From Vibrio gallicus (GTDB taxonomy: Bacteria; Pseudomonadota; Gammaproteobacteria; Enterobacterales; Vibrionaceae): a DNA stretch of 64,000 bases. The notes beneath the pieces are model-generated. The model was not told where the DNA came from. It did not search any database and was given only the letters and a program-made list of their open reading frames with translations. The translations under genes were made by a program, and so were the position numbers. Positions 31,257 through 39,785 of the stretch are shown here, piece by piece (the first letter of the stretch is position 1; every line of letters begins with the position of its first letter). The stretch is from positions 1,488,001 through 1,552,000 of the forward strand of contig NZ_AP024871.1 of the NCBI RefSeq assembly GCF_024346875.1, in the 5' to 3' direction.

Positions 31257-32047
31257 ATAAAGGCTATCGACTCTCGATTAAAATGAAGGGGCTTTTCTAC
31301 ATTACATACATGGCCACAATCTTCTATCTCAATAAGCTTACTGTGCTTATGCACCGATACCATCTCCTTTACCGGCTTAATAAACATATAGTCTTTATCG
31401 CCCATTAGATACAAGGTTGGGATATCGAGCTCTTTTTCTTTAAAGTAACGCATCAGAGGATTGACCTCAGCGGCCAGTTTAAACCAACGTTTAAACTCTT
31501 TCTGGCACAACTTACGTGCTTCGCCAATAAACATATGCCTTGACTCTACCTGTCCTTTTTGCGGCATGATGATCCACGCAAACAGGCTATACAACCACAT
31601 ATACGGAATAATGTGTTTGCTAAGATCTCCAAGCTTTACTAGAAATTGAGAGCGTGCATCAAAGCGAGTTATCGCACCACCAAGTACCATCGAACGCACT
31701 CGACCTGAAGCAATTTCCGCCATATTGCGTACAATTATGGTGCCAAGGGACATACCGACAAAATGCGCTGAGGCGATCTTTAAGTGGTCTAATACTGCAA
31801 CAATATCCTTGGTAACCGCTTCAAACGTATAACGCTTACTCATGATCTCTTTAAGCAGGTTATTTGACTTCCCATGGCCACGAAGATCGACCAATAGCAC
31901 ATTAAAGTGTTGTTTATAAGCCTTGATCTGTTTAAACCAAATCGATGAACTTCCCCCTGCACCATGCACAAAAACGACCCACTCCTTAGAAGAAGGATGG
32001 GGAAAGGCTTTATGAAATAGTAAAGGTGAAGTAACGGCAGAATTCAT
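31241..32047 (-). CDS. Alpha/beta hydrolase
   Basis: A 268-residue alpha/beta hydrolase. The oxyanion-hole motif VHGAGGSSSIW is near residue 30, and the nucleophile elbow HFVGMSLGTI (Ser near residue 99) is present. The acid is likely in LMGDKDYM and the catalytic His in EDCGHVCNVEKP. There is no signal peptide. The substrate cannot be told from the sequence; it might be an ester or lipid. It is monocistronic and converges on the DUF2007 gene with a 16-bp overlap. The gap of 149 bp upstream to the lipid operon has nothing clear. Confidence 0.85.
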   Translation of the reverse strand: MNSAVTSPLLFHKAFPHPSSKEWVVFVHGAGGSSSIWFKQIKAYKQHFNVLLVDLRGHGKSNNLLKEIMSKRYTFEAVTKDIVAVLDHLKIASAHFVGMSLGTIIVRNMAEIASGRVRSMVLGGAITRFDARSQFLVKLGDLSKHIIPYMWLYSLFAWIIMPQKGQVESRHMFIGEARKLCQKEFKRWFKLAAEVNPLMRYFKEKELDIPTLYLMGDKDYMFIKPVKEMVSVHKHSKLIEIEDCGHVCNVEKPLHFNRESIAFIQSVA

Positions 32048-32196
32048 TTAACACGCGAATAAGTCATACAATTATAGAGAGGATACTATCATATTTAGGT
32101 AATGGTAAAGCATTACCAAACTCACAATTGTAAGAAATCATTAGTTATAAGGGGCTATACCATTTATATGGGTGCTAGCTAAACTTTAATAAACCA

Positions 32197-32721
32197 TTAC
32201 TGCTTATCAAAAAACAGCGTAAGGCGTCCAAATTCAATGCCAAACTTTTTAATTGATGTGAGATTGAATACCCGCTTAGCGTCTTGTCGATAAAGCCAAT
32301 CATCAAAGGCAACGGTCACTAATGAGTCCCCACGTGGTAGCTCAAAATCATAAACCCAGTGCAATGCATTGCCGATTTCTTCACCCGTTGCGACACCTAC
32401 GATATCATCAGCCTTGCCTTGATAGGTACCATCTTCAAGACGGGTAATAACCCAAACTCGTGTGCTTCGCTCCCCATCATCAAATTCAAACTGCTCATCT
32501 AGCGTCAATACATTGCCATCAACAACACCATTGAGCTTTACTGAGAAGCGTCGAGTCTGTTTACCGCTGCTATCTTGTATCATTCCCCAAGCGTCAACCC
32601 GTCCCTCAAAGTACTGAAACAGCTGAAACTTAGGCGTACTGCTATGGTAATCACTGAGTTCTGCACTACAGCCGATAAGTAGACTCACCCACACGATGAG
32701 CCATCCCTTTAATATCTTCAT
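32197..32721 (-). CDS. DUF3833 lipoprotein, last gene of the lipid-modification operon
   Basis: A 174-residue predicted lipoprotein: signal WLIVWVSLLIGC with lipobox LIGC at about Cys18. The rest is a beta-rich DUF3833 domain (FEGRVDAWGMIQDSSGKQ, YDFELPRGD). It overlaps the upstream gene by 4 bp. DUF3833 proteins are found in operons with cyclopropane-synthase-like enzymes in many proteobacteria; a role as a lipocalin-like lipid carrier is only a guess. Confidence 0.85.
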   Translation of the reverse strand: MKILKGWLIVWVSLLIGCSAELSDYHSSTPKFQLFQYFEGRVDAWGMIQDSSGKQTRRFSVKLNGVVDGNVLTLDEQFEFDDGERSTRVWVITRLEDGTYQGKADDIVGVATGEEIGNALHWVYDFELPRGDSLVTVAFDDWLYRQDAKRVFNLTSIKKFGIEFGRLTLFFDKQ

Positions 32722-33266
32722 TGATTTAGCCCTATCAATTGCGCTCGATGGTCTGGGTATTCTGTTTTAGGGGATAACCAAATCGCCACAAAGGCATCAT
32801 TAAATGCTTCTTGCTCAATCTTACCCACCATTCTTCCATTTCGTTTTTGCTCATAATAGTAAAAGACACCACTACTGCCATTACTGACATACACTAGCCG
32901 ATCCCCCTTTTTTATCTCAGGATAAATCGTCGCCAGCTTTATCTCCCATTGACTAAAATCAGCCTGCTTATACCCAAGATGCAGCCACTGCTTGCGCGTT
33001 TCTTTTAAGAGATGTGCTTTAGCGATGTTTCGCTGATAGTGAATGGAAAGCGCAATAGGATGAGGCGTGACGTCATCACTTAAGGTGTATCGCCCGTGCG
33101 GCGCTTTTAGCTCTGAGGTGTATACATCAAAAAACAGAAAATCAAGCTGTGCTGAGCCGACCGTTGGCCAAGCCTGCCAGCGCTGGGTTGTTTTTACATC
33201 ACTGGCTGCGACCACAGTTGAGAGCCCTAGACTCAGTAGACCGAATAACCGAAATGCCCATTTCAT
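32718..33266 (-). CDS. Chalcone isomerase-like periplasmic protein
   Basis: A 182-residue protein with a signal peptide (cleavage near VVAAS) and the chalcone isomerase-like (Chalcone_3) fold: VGSAQLDFLFFDVYTSELKA and the YVSNGSSGVFYYYE region. In bacteria such proteins are not flavonoid enzymes; some bind fatty acids. It lies 23 bp after the DUF2878 gene and overlaps DUF3833 by 4 bp. Confidence 0.82.
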   Translation of the reverse strand: MKWAFRLFGLLSLGLSTVVAASDVKTTQRWQAWPTVGSAQLDFLFFDVYTSELKAPHGRYTLSDDVTPHPIALSIHYQRNIAKAHLLKETRKQWLHLGYKQADFSQWEIKLATIYPEIKKGDRLVYVSNGSSGVFYYYEQKRNGRMVGKIEQEAFNDAFVAIWLSPKTEYPDHRAQLIGLNQ

Positions 33267-33289
33267 AGCTCACCTCTACCACAATCAAC

Positions 33290-33787
33290 CTAGACAATTA
33301 AGCGCCGTTTTCTCAGTGATACCACCAGCAATGACATCAAAACGCTCCATTCTACTATCAGCACCAGCAAGGTGAATGTATTGCCTTGAGGCCAGATAAC
33401 CGCGCCCAGTTTAGCGCCAGCAAAATAACTGCCCGCCGCCCCTAATGCACTTATTATTGATACGGCCCAGATAGGATAAAGGGTCAAAATAGTTTTCATT
33501 TGATAGGCATACCACACAAATATTATCCACAGCGCAATCAGCCATAACGGAATAAACGGTGTAGGAAATGTAAATAGCCCCAGATAGGCATTGCCCCAAT
33601 CAAGCACAACACCCAATACAACGAAACAGCTCAACCACCCCATTGCTAACTCTCGTCGTACAACGCTGAATGCCAACGTTGCCACAATAGCAAACCAAAG
33701 TAATAGGAGCGTCGAATCGCGTCCAATCACAGCTAAAAACCACAGTGATTGAAACCACAGAGACTTAACCACCAGAACCTTATTCAT
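33290..33787 (-). CDS. DUF2878 integral membrane protein
   Basis: A 165-residue hydrophobic protein with about five membrane segments, of the DUF2878 family (WGNAYLGLFTFP and PLWLIALWIIFVW stretches are typical). It starts 5 bp after the CFA-like gene stop. The function is unknown; the family is found almost only in this operon type. Confidence 0.83.
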   Translation of the reverse strand: MNKVLVVKSLWFQSLWFLAVIGRDSTLLLLWFAIVATLAFSVVRRELAMGWLSCFVVLGVVLDWGNAYLGLFTFPTPFIPLWLIALWIIFVWYAYQMKTILTLYPIWAVSIISALGAAGSYFAGAKLGAVIWPQGNTFTLLVLIVEWSVLMSLLVVSLRKRRLIV

Positions 33788-33792
33788 GTTTA

Positions 33793-35028
33793 TCAGCTCT
33801 TACGAAAAGTAAGGTGAACCGTACTGATTGATCGGGCGAGGAATCCGCCTTCACAGTAGCAAAGATAATAGCGCCACATACGCTTGAATCTGTCATCAAA
33901 TCCAAGCTCACTCAGCTCTCTATCAGCATGGTTAAAGCGCTCCCGCCACTCCCTTAAGGTATAAGCGTAATCAATACCAATATCATACAGGTCTTCAATC
34001 ACCAGTTGGCTATGCTTGGTGGTTTGCTCTAGAAGGTAGCTTACCGAAGGCAGAAAACCACCAGGAAAGATGTATTTTTGAATAAAATCGACACTATTGC
34101 TATATGATTCAAAGCGCTGATCAGCAATAGTGATGGATTGAATCGCAACTCTACCACCGGGTTTTACTAGCGCATTACATTTATCAATATATGACGCTAA
34201 GAACGCACGCCCAACTGCTTCTATCATCTCTATTGAAACTAATTTATCGAAGGTGCCTTCTAATAACCGATAATCTTTTTTCAATAGCGTAATCTTGTGT
34301 TGCAGCCCCTCTTGCTCAATACGTTGCTGAGCATAATCGAACTGCTCATCAGAAATGGTGGTCGTCGTAACATGGCAGCCAAAATTCTTAGCCATGTAAA
34401 TTGCCATTCCTCCCCAACCCGTTCCTATCTCTATCACTCTATCACTGGCTTGCAACTGTAACTGTTCGCACAACCGCTGCATTTTATTTTGTTGCGCCTG
34501 CTCCAAGGAATCGTCTTTATTGAGATATAACGCTGAGGAGTACAACATTTCATTGTCTAAGAAACGCTCATACAGGGAATTACCCAGGTCATAATGCGCT
34601 AATATATTCTGCTTTGCATTGCGCTGAGTATTTCTATTTTTCCAGTGTCCAATGAGGTTTGCAAAGCGGGTGAACACGCCCATACGACCATTAATATGGT
34701 CCAATTTAGCGGTATTTTTTGCCATTACTTGCATTACAGCTACAAGATTTGGACTCTCCCAGTCGCCATCAATGTAAGCTCGGGCAGCGGCGATACTGCC
34801 ACCTTTCAACATTCTTAAATAGAAATCTGGGGTTTGTACTTCCACCACCCCTACAACCTCTGCATCAGACTGACCAAAATTAAACTGTTCTGCTTGTGGT
34901 CCAAACACCTCAACTACAGATAATTTGCCCCATCGTAACGATTTAAGTTGCTCCATGATAAAGGCGCGAGCCGCTTTTTGAATGCCCGACAGCTCGGTAG
35001 TTACCATCATAGATTGTGAATTGCTCAT
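33793..35028 (-). CDS. Cyclopropane-fatty-acyl-phospholipid synthase-like methyltransferase
   Basis: A 411-residue SAM-dependent methyltransferase of the CFA synthase family. It has an N-terminal lipid-binding domain (about residues 1-130), NILAHYDLGNSLYERFLD, the SAM motif VIEIGTGWGGMAIYMA (near residue 197), and VSIEMIEAVG. The C-terminal YTLREWRERFN and WRYYLCYCEGGF segments are also typical. It may make cyclopropane or methyl-branched/furan fatty acids; in Rhodobacter a relative (UfaM) methylates vaccenoyl chains. It is the fifth gene of the operon. Confidence 0.92.
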   Translation of the reverse strand: MSNSQSMMVTTELSGIQKAARAFIMEQLKSLRWGKLSVVEVFGPQAEQFNFGQSDAEVVGVVEVQTPDFYLRMLKGGSIAAARAYIDGDWESPNLVAVMQVMAKNTAKLDHINGRMGVFTRFANLIGHWKNRNTQRNAKQNILAHYDLGNSLYERFLDNEMLYSSALYLNKDDSLEQAQQNKMQRLCEQLQLQASDRVIEIGTGWGGMAIYMAKNFGCHVTTTTISDEQFDYAQQRIEQEGLQHKITLLKKDYRLLEGTFDKLVSIEMIEAVGRAFLASYIDKCNALVKPGGRVAIQSITIADQRFESYSNSVDFIQKYIFPGGFLPSVSYLLEQTTKHSQLVIEDLYDIGIDYAYTLREWRERFNHADRELSELGFDDRFKRMWRYYLCYCEGGFLARSISTVHLTFRKS

Positions 35029-35045
35029 GAAAAAAGCCTCCTGCC

Positions 35046-35795
35046 TTACGACAAATTTTGGTTATTATTTTTGGTCGGATTAGGATAAAAAGGGGCGCGT
35101 TTCAAGAACAGCTTCAACGCATGCCAATATATTCCAACTATCACTTTTACTGTCATTATTGGTGTTGAGATCAACATTCGAAGCATATTTTTTGAGTTAA
35201 ATTCGATGCCCTTTAATGCCATGGTCGCATCGAACTCTTTAATTTGTTTATGGCACTCTAAGTGAACCAACAAGGTTCGTTCTCCCCTTGCCAAGCGCCA
35301 CTGATAGACTTGATCAATTGGGTTAAATGGAGAAACATGAAACGCCTTTTGATGACGCCAATTAGTACGATTTTCCCCAGCGTCTGCATCCAATGCATAG
35401 TAGTGCCGCTGATTCCAGGGTGTATTGCTTACTTCCGCCAAGAGATAGCGCCAAACCCCTTGTTCATCATAGACATAATAAAAATTAACGGGACTAAAGT
35501 AGAACCCAAGATATCTAAGGTGACAGACCGCCTCAACCCGTCCATTAAATTGCTTACCCGTCAATTCATAGACCTTTCCCTGCACTGCTTTTTTAAGACA
35601 GCCTTCACCTAAATAATCGCTACGCTTAAAACGCGCCCAGTGATACCAGCGATCACCAAATCCCCATACCTGCTGTTTGAGGCTCTCTAACTCATCCACG
35701 TCGATACAGGGCATAAATAACGCATAATTTAACTGATGCTTTACAGGAGAAAAGCGTCTATGACGCACATCCCCACACATTATTTGACTGCTCAT
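35046..35795 (-). CDS. DUF1365 family protein
   Basis: A 249-residue DUF1365 protein. The family start CGDVRHRRFSPVKHQLNYAL and the motif RYLGFYFSPVNFYYVYD are clear, as is the EVSNTPWNQRH region. DUF1365 genes almost always lie between a flavin oxidoreductase and a CFA-like gene, as here, and are thought to act on acyl chains. It overlaps the oxidoreductase stop by 4 bp and precedes the CFA-like gene by 17 bp. Confidence 0.9.
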   Translation of the reverse strand: MSSQIMCGDVRHRRFSPVKHQLNYALFMPCIDVDELESLKQQVWGFGDRWYHWARFKRSDYLGEGCLKKAVQGKVYELTGKQFNGRVEAVCHLRYLGFYFSPVNFYYVYDEQGVWRYLLAEVSNTPWNQRHYYALDADAGENRTNWRHQKAFHVSPFNPIDQVYQWRLARGERTLLVHLECHKQIKEFDATMALKGIEFNSKNMLRMLISTPIMTVKVIVGIYWHALKLFLKRAPFYPNPTKNNNQNLS

Positions 35796-37075
35796 GCCGC
35801 TTGTTCCTTTGCATCACATGTGGTTGTGTGCTCAACCCCCTTTACTACTTGCAGAGCACTAAACACCCCATCTTCATGGAAACCATTTCTCCAATATGCA
35901 CCGCAAAACCAGCTATTGTTCTTGCCTTGAATCCGTTCAGCTTGTTGTTGCGCGGCAATAGATGTTGTTGAAAATACTGGATGGTCATAGCTAAAGCGGC
36001 GCAGTACCTTAGATTCATCAATCATGGCGCTGTTATTTAGCGACACGCAGAAGGTGTGTGTCGATGAGATGTGTTGCAGAATATTCATGTTATAAGTAAG
36101 CGTTGGAAGACGTTCAGCTTGGTCTTGCCCCCCTTGCAGATAGTAGTTCCATGATGCCCACGCCAGCTTACTTTTTGGAAGTAATTTGGTATCGGTATGC
36201 AATATCACTTCATTGGTTTGATAAGCCATAGCAGACAATAATTCTTGCTCGTGGCTCGTGGCTTCATCACCGAGTATCTGTAGCGCTTGATTGCTATGGC
36301 AAGCAAATATCACCTGATCAAACTCATGCCATTGCTGGTTAACCAGCAACCGCACGCCGTGGATATTGCGCTCTACCTTTTGCACTGGGCTAGATAATAA
36401 GATTCGTTCACGAAAGCCCTCTGTTAAGGGGTCGATATAAGCGCGAGATCCCCCCTTAACCACATACCATTGAGGGCGATTTTTTATATCCAGCAAGCCG
36501 TGATTAACGAAAAACTGCAAAAAGAAACGTAGAGGAAACCCTCTCATATCGGCAAGGGTAGATGACCAAATAGCCGCGCCCATAGGCAGGATATAGTTGT
36601 CACAAAAATATTCACTGAACTGATGCTGCAACAAAAAATTACCCAGTGTTTCTTGCTCTGCTATGTCTTGCGTTACAACACTCTTCGCCAGTTTATTAAA
36701 GCGCAGTATCTCCAAAATAAAGGCGTAAAACTTAGGGTTAAACCAATTACGTTTTTGCGCAAACAGGTTCGATAACGAATGACCATTGTACTCTAGGCCA
36801 TTGTTATCATTGCGCACACTAAAGCTCATCTGCGTTGGCTTACCTTCAACCCCAATCTCTTCCATCATTTGTATGAAATTTGGGTAGGTTCGGTCGTTGT
36901 AAACGATAAATCCAGTATCTACCGCATACTGTTTGCCTTCTACTGACACATCCACTGTTGCAGTATGTCCACCGATGTAATCATTAGCTTCAAATAAGGT
37001 TATCTGGTGCTGTTTATGTAAGCGATAACCGCATGTCAATCCTGATATACCGGTTCCGATAATAGCAATCTTCAT
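35792..37075 (-). CDS. FAD-dependent oxidoreductase (amine oxidase-like)
   Basis: A 427-residue flavoprotein. The start at 37075 gives KIAIIGTGISGLTCGYRL, the dinucleotide-binding GxGxxG motif, and TLFEANDYIGGHTATVDV for the next FAD motif. Another reading from 37120 would add 15 residues inside the SDR gene. The C-terminal WFCGAYWRNGFHEDGV closes the FAD site. Relatives in Rhodobacter (UfaD) act as fatty acyl desaturases. It lies 11 bp after the SDR gene. Confidence 0.9.
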   Translation of the reverse strand: MKIAIIGTGISGLTCGYRLHKQHQITLFEANDYIGGHTATVDVSVEGKQYAVDTGFIVYNDRTYPNFIQMMEEIGVEGKPTQMSFSVRNDNNGLEYNGHSLSNLFAQKRNWFNPKFYAFILEILRFNKLAKSVVTQDIAEQETLGNFLLQHQFSEYFCDNYILPMGAAIWSSTLADMRGFPLRFFLQFFVNHGLLDIKNRPQWYVVKGGSRAYIDPLTEGFRERILLSSPVQKVERNIHGVRLLVNQQWHEFDQVIFACHSNQALQILGDEATSHEQELLSAMAYQTNEVILHTDTKLLPKSKLAWASWNYYLQGGQDQAERLPTLTYNMNILQHISSTHTFCVSLNNSAMIDESKVLRRFSYDHPVFSTTSIAAQQQAERIQGKNNSWFCGAYWRNGFHEDGVFSALQVVKGVEHTTTCDAKEQAA

Positions 37076-37086
37076 CCTTGTTATTC

Positions 37087-37809
37087 CTATATCAGTTTTT
37101 GAGAAATTATCGACTGCCACGCATATGGAAGCGCTCCTATAAAACGTAGCAGTAAAGTAAACCGCTTCGGAAAATAGATGGATTTTTGCCCGGCATCAAT
37201 GCCGCGCATTATCTCTTGCGCTGCACGCTCAACGGATACCATCATTGGCATTGGGAAGTCGTTTTTATTGGTCAAAGGGGTTTTTACAAAACCTGGATAG
37301 ACAGTAGAGACTCGAATTTTTTTTGGTGCGAGATCGAGCGCCAAAGTGCGAGCTAAATAACTCACCGCAGCCTTAGACGCTCCATATGCCTCAGCCCGAG
37401 GAAGAGCCATTTCACTGGCAATTGACCCGACTATAACCACATTATGACCTGCACTCCAAGAGGGTTGGCACGCCTCAACGCAATTGGCGAGCCCAACTAC
37501 GTTGATATCGATAACACGCTTAAATAGCGTGGCGTCCATCACGCCATCATTGATATATTCGCAGTCACCTGCGTTGAGTATCCACGTGGTTGGTAAAGGA
37601 GTCAGGTCGGCAAGCTTGCGCTTGGTCTGAGGAAGGTCGGTGATATCAAAAGCCAAAGGTAGAATGTTGGCATTCGAGTCCGCCATCTGTTGCAACTTGT
37701 CTTGGTTGCGCCCACAAGCCCAAACGGTATCGCCTTGAGAGGCGTAACGATGGGCCAGCTCCTCACCAATACCTGAGGTTGCACCTGTGACAAGATATAC
37801 CGCGCTCAT
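37087..37809 (-). CDS. Short-chain dehydrogenase/reductase
   Basis: A 240-residue classical SDR. The cofactor motif is TGATSGIGEELAHRYA (residues 8-23), NAG is present (WILNAGDCEY), and the catalytic triad SIAS...AYGASKAAV gives YxxxK. It overlaps the upstream SnoaL-like gene by 4 bp. The substrate is unknown; the setting suggests a fatty acyl or lipid substrate. Confidence 0.9.
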   Translation of the reverse strand: MSAVYLVTGATSGIGEELAHRYASQGDTVWACGRNQDKLQQMADSNANILPLAFDITDLPQTKRKLADLTPLPTTWILNAGDCEYINDGVMDATLFKRVIDINVVGLANCVEACQPSWSAGHNVVIVGSIASEMALPRAEAYGASKAAVSYLARTLALDLAPKKIRVSTVYPGFVKTPLTNKNDFPMPMMVSVERAAQEIMRGIDAGQKSIYFPKRFTLLLRFIGALPYAWQSIISQKLI

Positions 37810-38225
37810 TGTCCTAACCTCTTTTTTATTCCCTTGATAATAGAGCCAAGTAGCGGCAGGTGCTCATACAACATCTCTCCCATATCAAAGTAGTCGCGAT
37901 GATGAATAATTTTCCCATCAGCAAATCTTAGGTGACTGATACCATTAACCGCTACTTCACTGCCACCTTTGAGTTTGGGATGACGCAGATACATCACCCA
38001 CACAATAAATCCTGAATCAAGAGACTGGTGAGAGCTTTGAATATCAAAACGGCATTCAATAACGTTCTGGTATAGATTTTCAAAGTACAGTGCAAGGGCA
38101 TCCCAGCCATCTAATCGGTGCGCAGCATCTTCAAACACCACATCTTGGTGATAGATACTGGTTAGGCTATGTAGCGTATCTTTGTTGAGCTTTTGATACA
38201 CATCGGCAACGGTTTCAACATTCAT
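37806..38225 (-). CDS. SnoaL/NTF2-like protein, first gene of the lipid-modification operon
   Basis: A 139-residue NTF2-fold protein (SnoaL-like). The IYHQDVVFEDAAHRLDGWDAL segment and FADGKIIHHRDYFDMGEML are typical of the family, which includes isomerases and ligand-binding proteins. It leads the eight-gene operon and overlaps the SDR gene by 4 bp. The candidate ECF promoter is about 75-100 bp upstream. Confidence 0.85.
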   Translation of the reverse strand: MNVETVADVYQKLNKDTLHSLTSIYHQDVVFEDAAHRLDGWDALALYFENLYQNVIECRFDIQSSHQSLDSGFIVWVMYLRHPKLKGGSEVAVNGISHLRFADGKIIHHRDYFDMGEMLYEHLPLLGSIIKGIKKRLGQ

Positions 38226-38297
38226 GCGTTTATCCTTGTAGTCATTATTGGCGCCATATCCATGGCTATATCTTATCTGCGTGTCTGCAATTAAAGA

Positions 38298-38326
38298 TAA
38301 CTACGTGTTTATTAACAAATAGATCA
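38298..38326 (-). promoter_or_regulatory. Candidate ECF (RpoE/ChrR-type) promoter of the eight-gene operon
   Basis: On the minus strand TGATC (38322-38326) and TAGTTA (38298-38303) are separated by 18 bp. The spacing and -35 match the TGATC-N18-TA form described for the ECF sigma factor of the ChrR singlet-oxygen system. It is between the htpX terminator and the SnoaL-like gene. No ECF sigma gene is in this window. I found it by eye and the -10 is weak evidence alone. Confidence 0.5.
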
Positions 38327-38327
38327 A

Positions 38328-38362
38328 AAAAAAAAGCTTGGTCACGTAAACCAAGCTTTTTT
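38328..38362 (-). terminator. Rho-independent terminator after htpX
   Basis: AAAAAGCTTGG-TCACGTAAA-CCAAGCTTTTTT gives a stem of 11 bp with T tract on the minus strand. It lies about 27 bp after the htpX stop and insulates the following operon. Confidence 0.85.
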
Positions 38363-38387
38363 ATCAACTAATGCATAATCCAGATAT

Positions 38388-39263
38388 TTAAAAACTTTGC
38401 GTATTTCTCAACGCTTCGATGCGCTTATCCAGAGGTGGATGCGACATCAATAATTCAGTCATGGTACGCTTGCCATTGATGCCAAACGCCATCATTGAGC
38501 CTTCAAGTTGTGGTTCGTGACTGGTTTTTAAACGCTCTAATGCTGCGATCATCTTATGCTTGCCCACCAAGTGCGCTGCGCCCGCATCGGCATGAAATTC
38601 ACGCTTACGGCTGTACCACATAGTGATGAAGCTGGCTAAGAAACCAAATACCAATTCAAGCACCATAGACACCCCAAAGTACACCATCATATTCGAACCA
38701 CCCTCGCCCTCTTCATCGCCATTATTGGCCACAATATTGGCAATAAAGCGAGAGATGAAGATAACAAAGGTATTCACAACACCTTGCATCAGCGTCATGG
38801 TAATCATGTCACCATTAGCTATATGGCTGATTTCATGGGCAAGTACCGCCTCAGCTTCATCTTGAGTCATGCTGTTAATTAGACCGCTAGAAACCGCAAC
38901 CAGAGAATCATCGCGTTTAGCACCCGTTGCAAATGCGTTGATGTCTGGCGAGTCATAAATGGCTACAGTTGGCATACCAATGCCTGCCTGATTAGCTTGA
39001 CGAGAAACCGTTTCTATCAGCCAATGTTCTGTTTTATTACGTGGACTTTCAATAACCTGCCCACCAACAGAACGCAGGGCCATGCCTTTTGACATCAATA
39101 GCGAAATAAAGGAACCACCAAAACCAAACACTGCTGCCAACACCAATAGGCCTGACAGGCTGCCTGATTGAATTCCAGTAAAGGCATAAACGAGGTTGAG
39201 TACCACACTCAACACCGCGATTACAGCTAAGTTAGTCAGTAAAAATAACGCTACGCGCTTCAT
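38388..39263 (-). CDS. htpX: HtpX, inner membrane zinc protease
   Basis: HtpX is a membrane metalloprotease of family M48 that removes misfolded membrane proteins together with FtsH. The 291-residue protein has four membrane segments (about 5-25, 33-53, 158-178, 192-212), the zinc motif HEISH (near residue 142), and the third ligand Glu in FHADAGAA. A candidate sigma-32 promoter lies upstream and a hairpin ends the gene. Confidence 0.97.
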   Translation of the reverse strand: MKRVALFLLTNLAVIAVLSVVLNLVYAFTGIQSGSLSGLLVLAAVFGFGGSFISLLMSKGMALRSVGGQVIESPRNKTEHWLIETVSRQANQAGIGMPTVAIYDSPDINAFATGAKRDDSLVAVSSGLINSMTQDEAEAVLAHEISHIANGDMITMTLMQGVVNTFVIFISRFIANIVANNGDEEGEGGSNMMVYFGVSMVLELVFGFLASFITMWYSRKREFHADAGAAHLVGKHKMIAALERLKTSHEPQLEGSMMAFGINGKRTMTELLMSHPPLDKRIEALRNTQSF

Positions 39264-39321
39264 TCAATATCTCCAAGTAAGAAGCCAAATTAGTGAGCCT
39301 TTGCTCACCCGCTACTATATA

Positions 39322-39348
39322 GATAAGGGCAGTTAAACAAAACTCAAG
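39322..39348 (-). promoter_or_regulatory. Candidate heat-shock sigma-32 promoter of htpX
   Basis: On the minus strand CTTGAG-N13-CCCTTATC resembles the sigma-32 consensus (CTTGAA, about 13-15 bp, CCCCATNT), five of six bases in the -35. It starts about 60 bp before the htpX ATG. htpX is a heat-shock gene in E. coli. Confidence 0.4.
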
Positions 39349-39543
39349 ACCCGTAACAAATTGCAACAAAATTAGAGGTGAGCTTGCAACTTTGAATTTA
39401 ATTGCGATTAACACTTGCTTAAAATCAAAGAAATGGTTTAAAAAGTAATGAGGGAGTTTGAGTGATTTTTGTTCTTTTGCGATCACCCAACAGTCAACCT
39501 AGCTTTAACTCCTAATTAAAATAACTATGTAAGGAAACTTGTT

Positions 39544-39705
39544 ATGTCACAGAACACTCATCAGATGGCACTAGATTTACTCCAATATCATTTAGGGCTC
39601 AGTGAAGAAGAAGCCCGAAAACAACTCGGATTTGAAGACCAAGATACCAAAAAACTGCAACAGCGAATTGCCCAATTTCAAGAAGGCGTCGAACAGACCC
39701 ACTAA
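39544..39705 (+). CDS. Conserved small protein of unknown function, 53 residues
   Basis: A 53-residue acidic protein that starts SQNTHQMALDLLQYHLGLSEE and continues with an Ala/Gln/Glu-rich helix. It has an AAGGAA site 9 bp before the ATG at 39544, so translation is credible. It has no signal peptide or membrane segment and is predicted to be helical. It sits between htpX and bioD. I cannot name a family. Confidence 0.7.
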   Translation: MSQNTHQMALDLLQYHLGLSEEEARKQLGFEDQDTKKLQQRIAQFQEGVEQTH

Positions 39706-39734
39706 TGCAATATCGAACATATACGGTATCGATA

Positions 39735-39764
39735 CAAAAATGGCGCAGAATTTACTCCGCGCCA
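39735..39764 (-). terminator. Rho-independent terminator after bioD
   Basis: On the minus strand TGGCGC...GCGCCA with a partly paired inside is followed by TTTTTG. It lies about 22 bp after the bioD stop and ends the bioBFCD transcript. Confidence 0.7.
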
Positions 39765-39785
39765 TACTCGCTCAATAACCACTGA

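Noticed and set aside
39232..39486. 84-codon minus-strand frame over the htpX start
   Set aside because: It overlaps the htpX N-terminus in another frame, has no family match and covers the htpX promoter.
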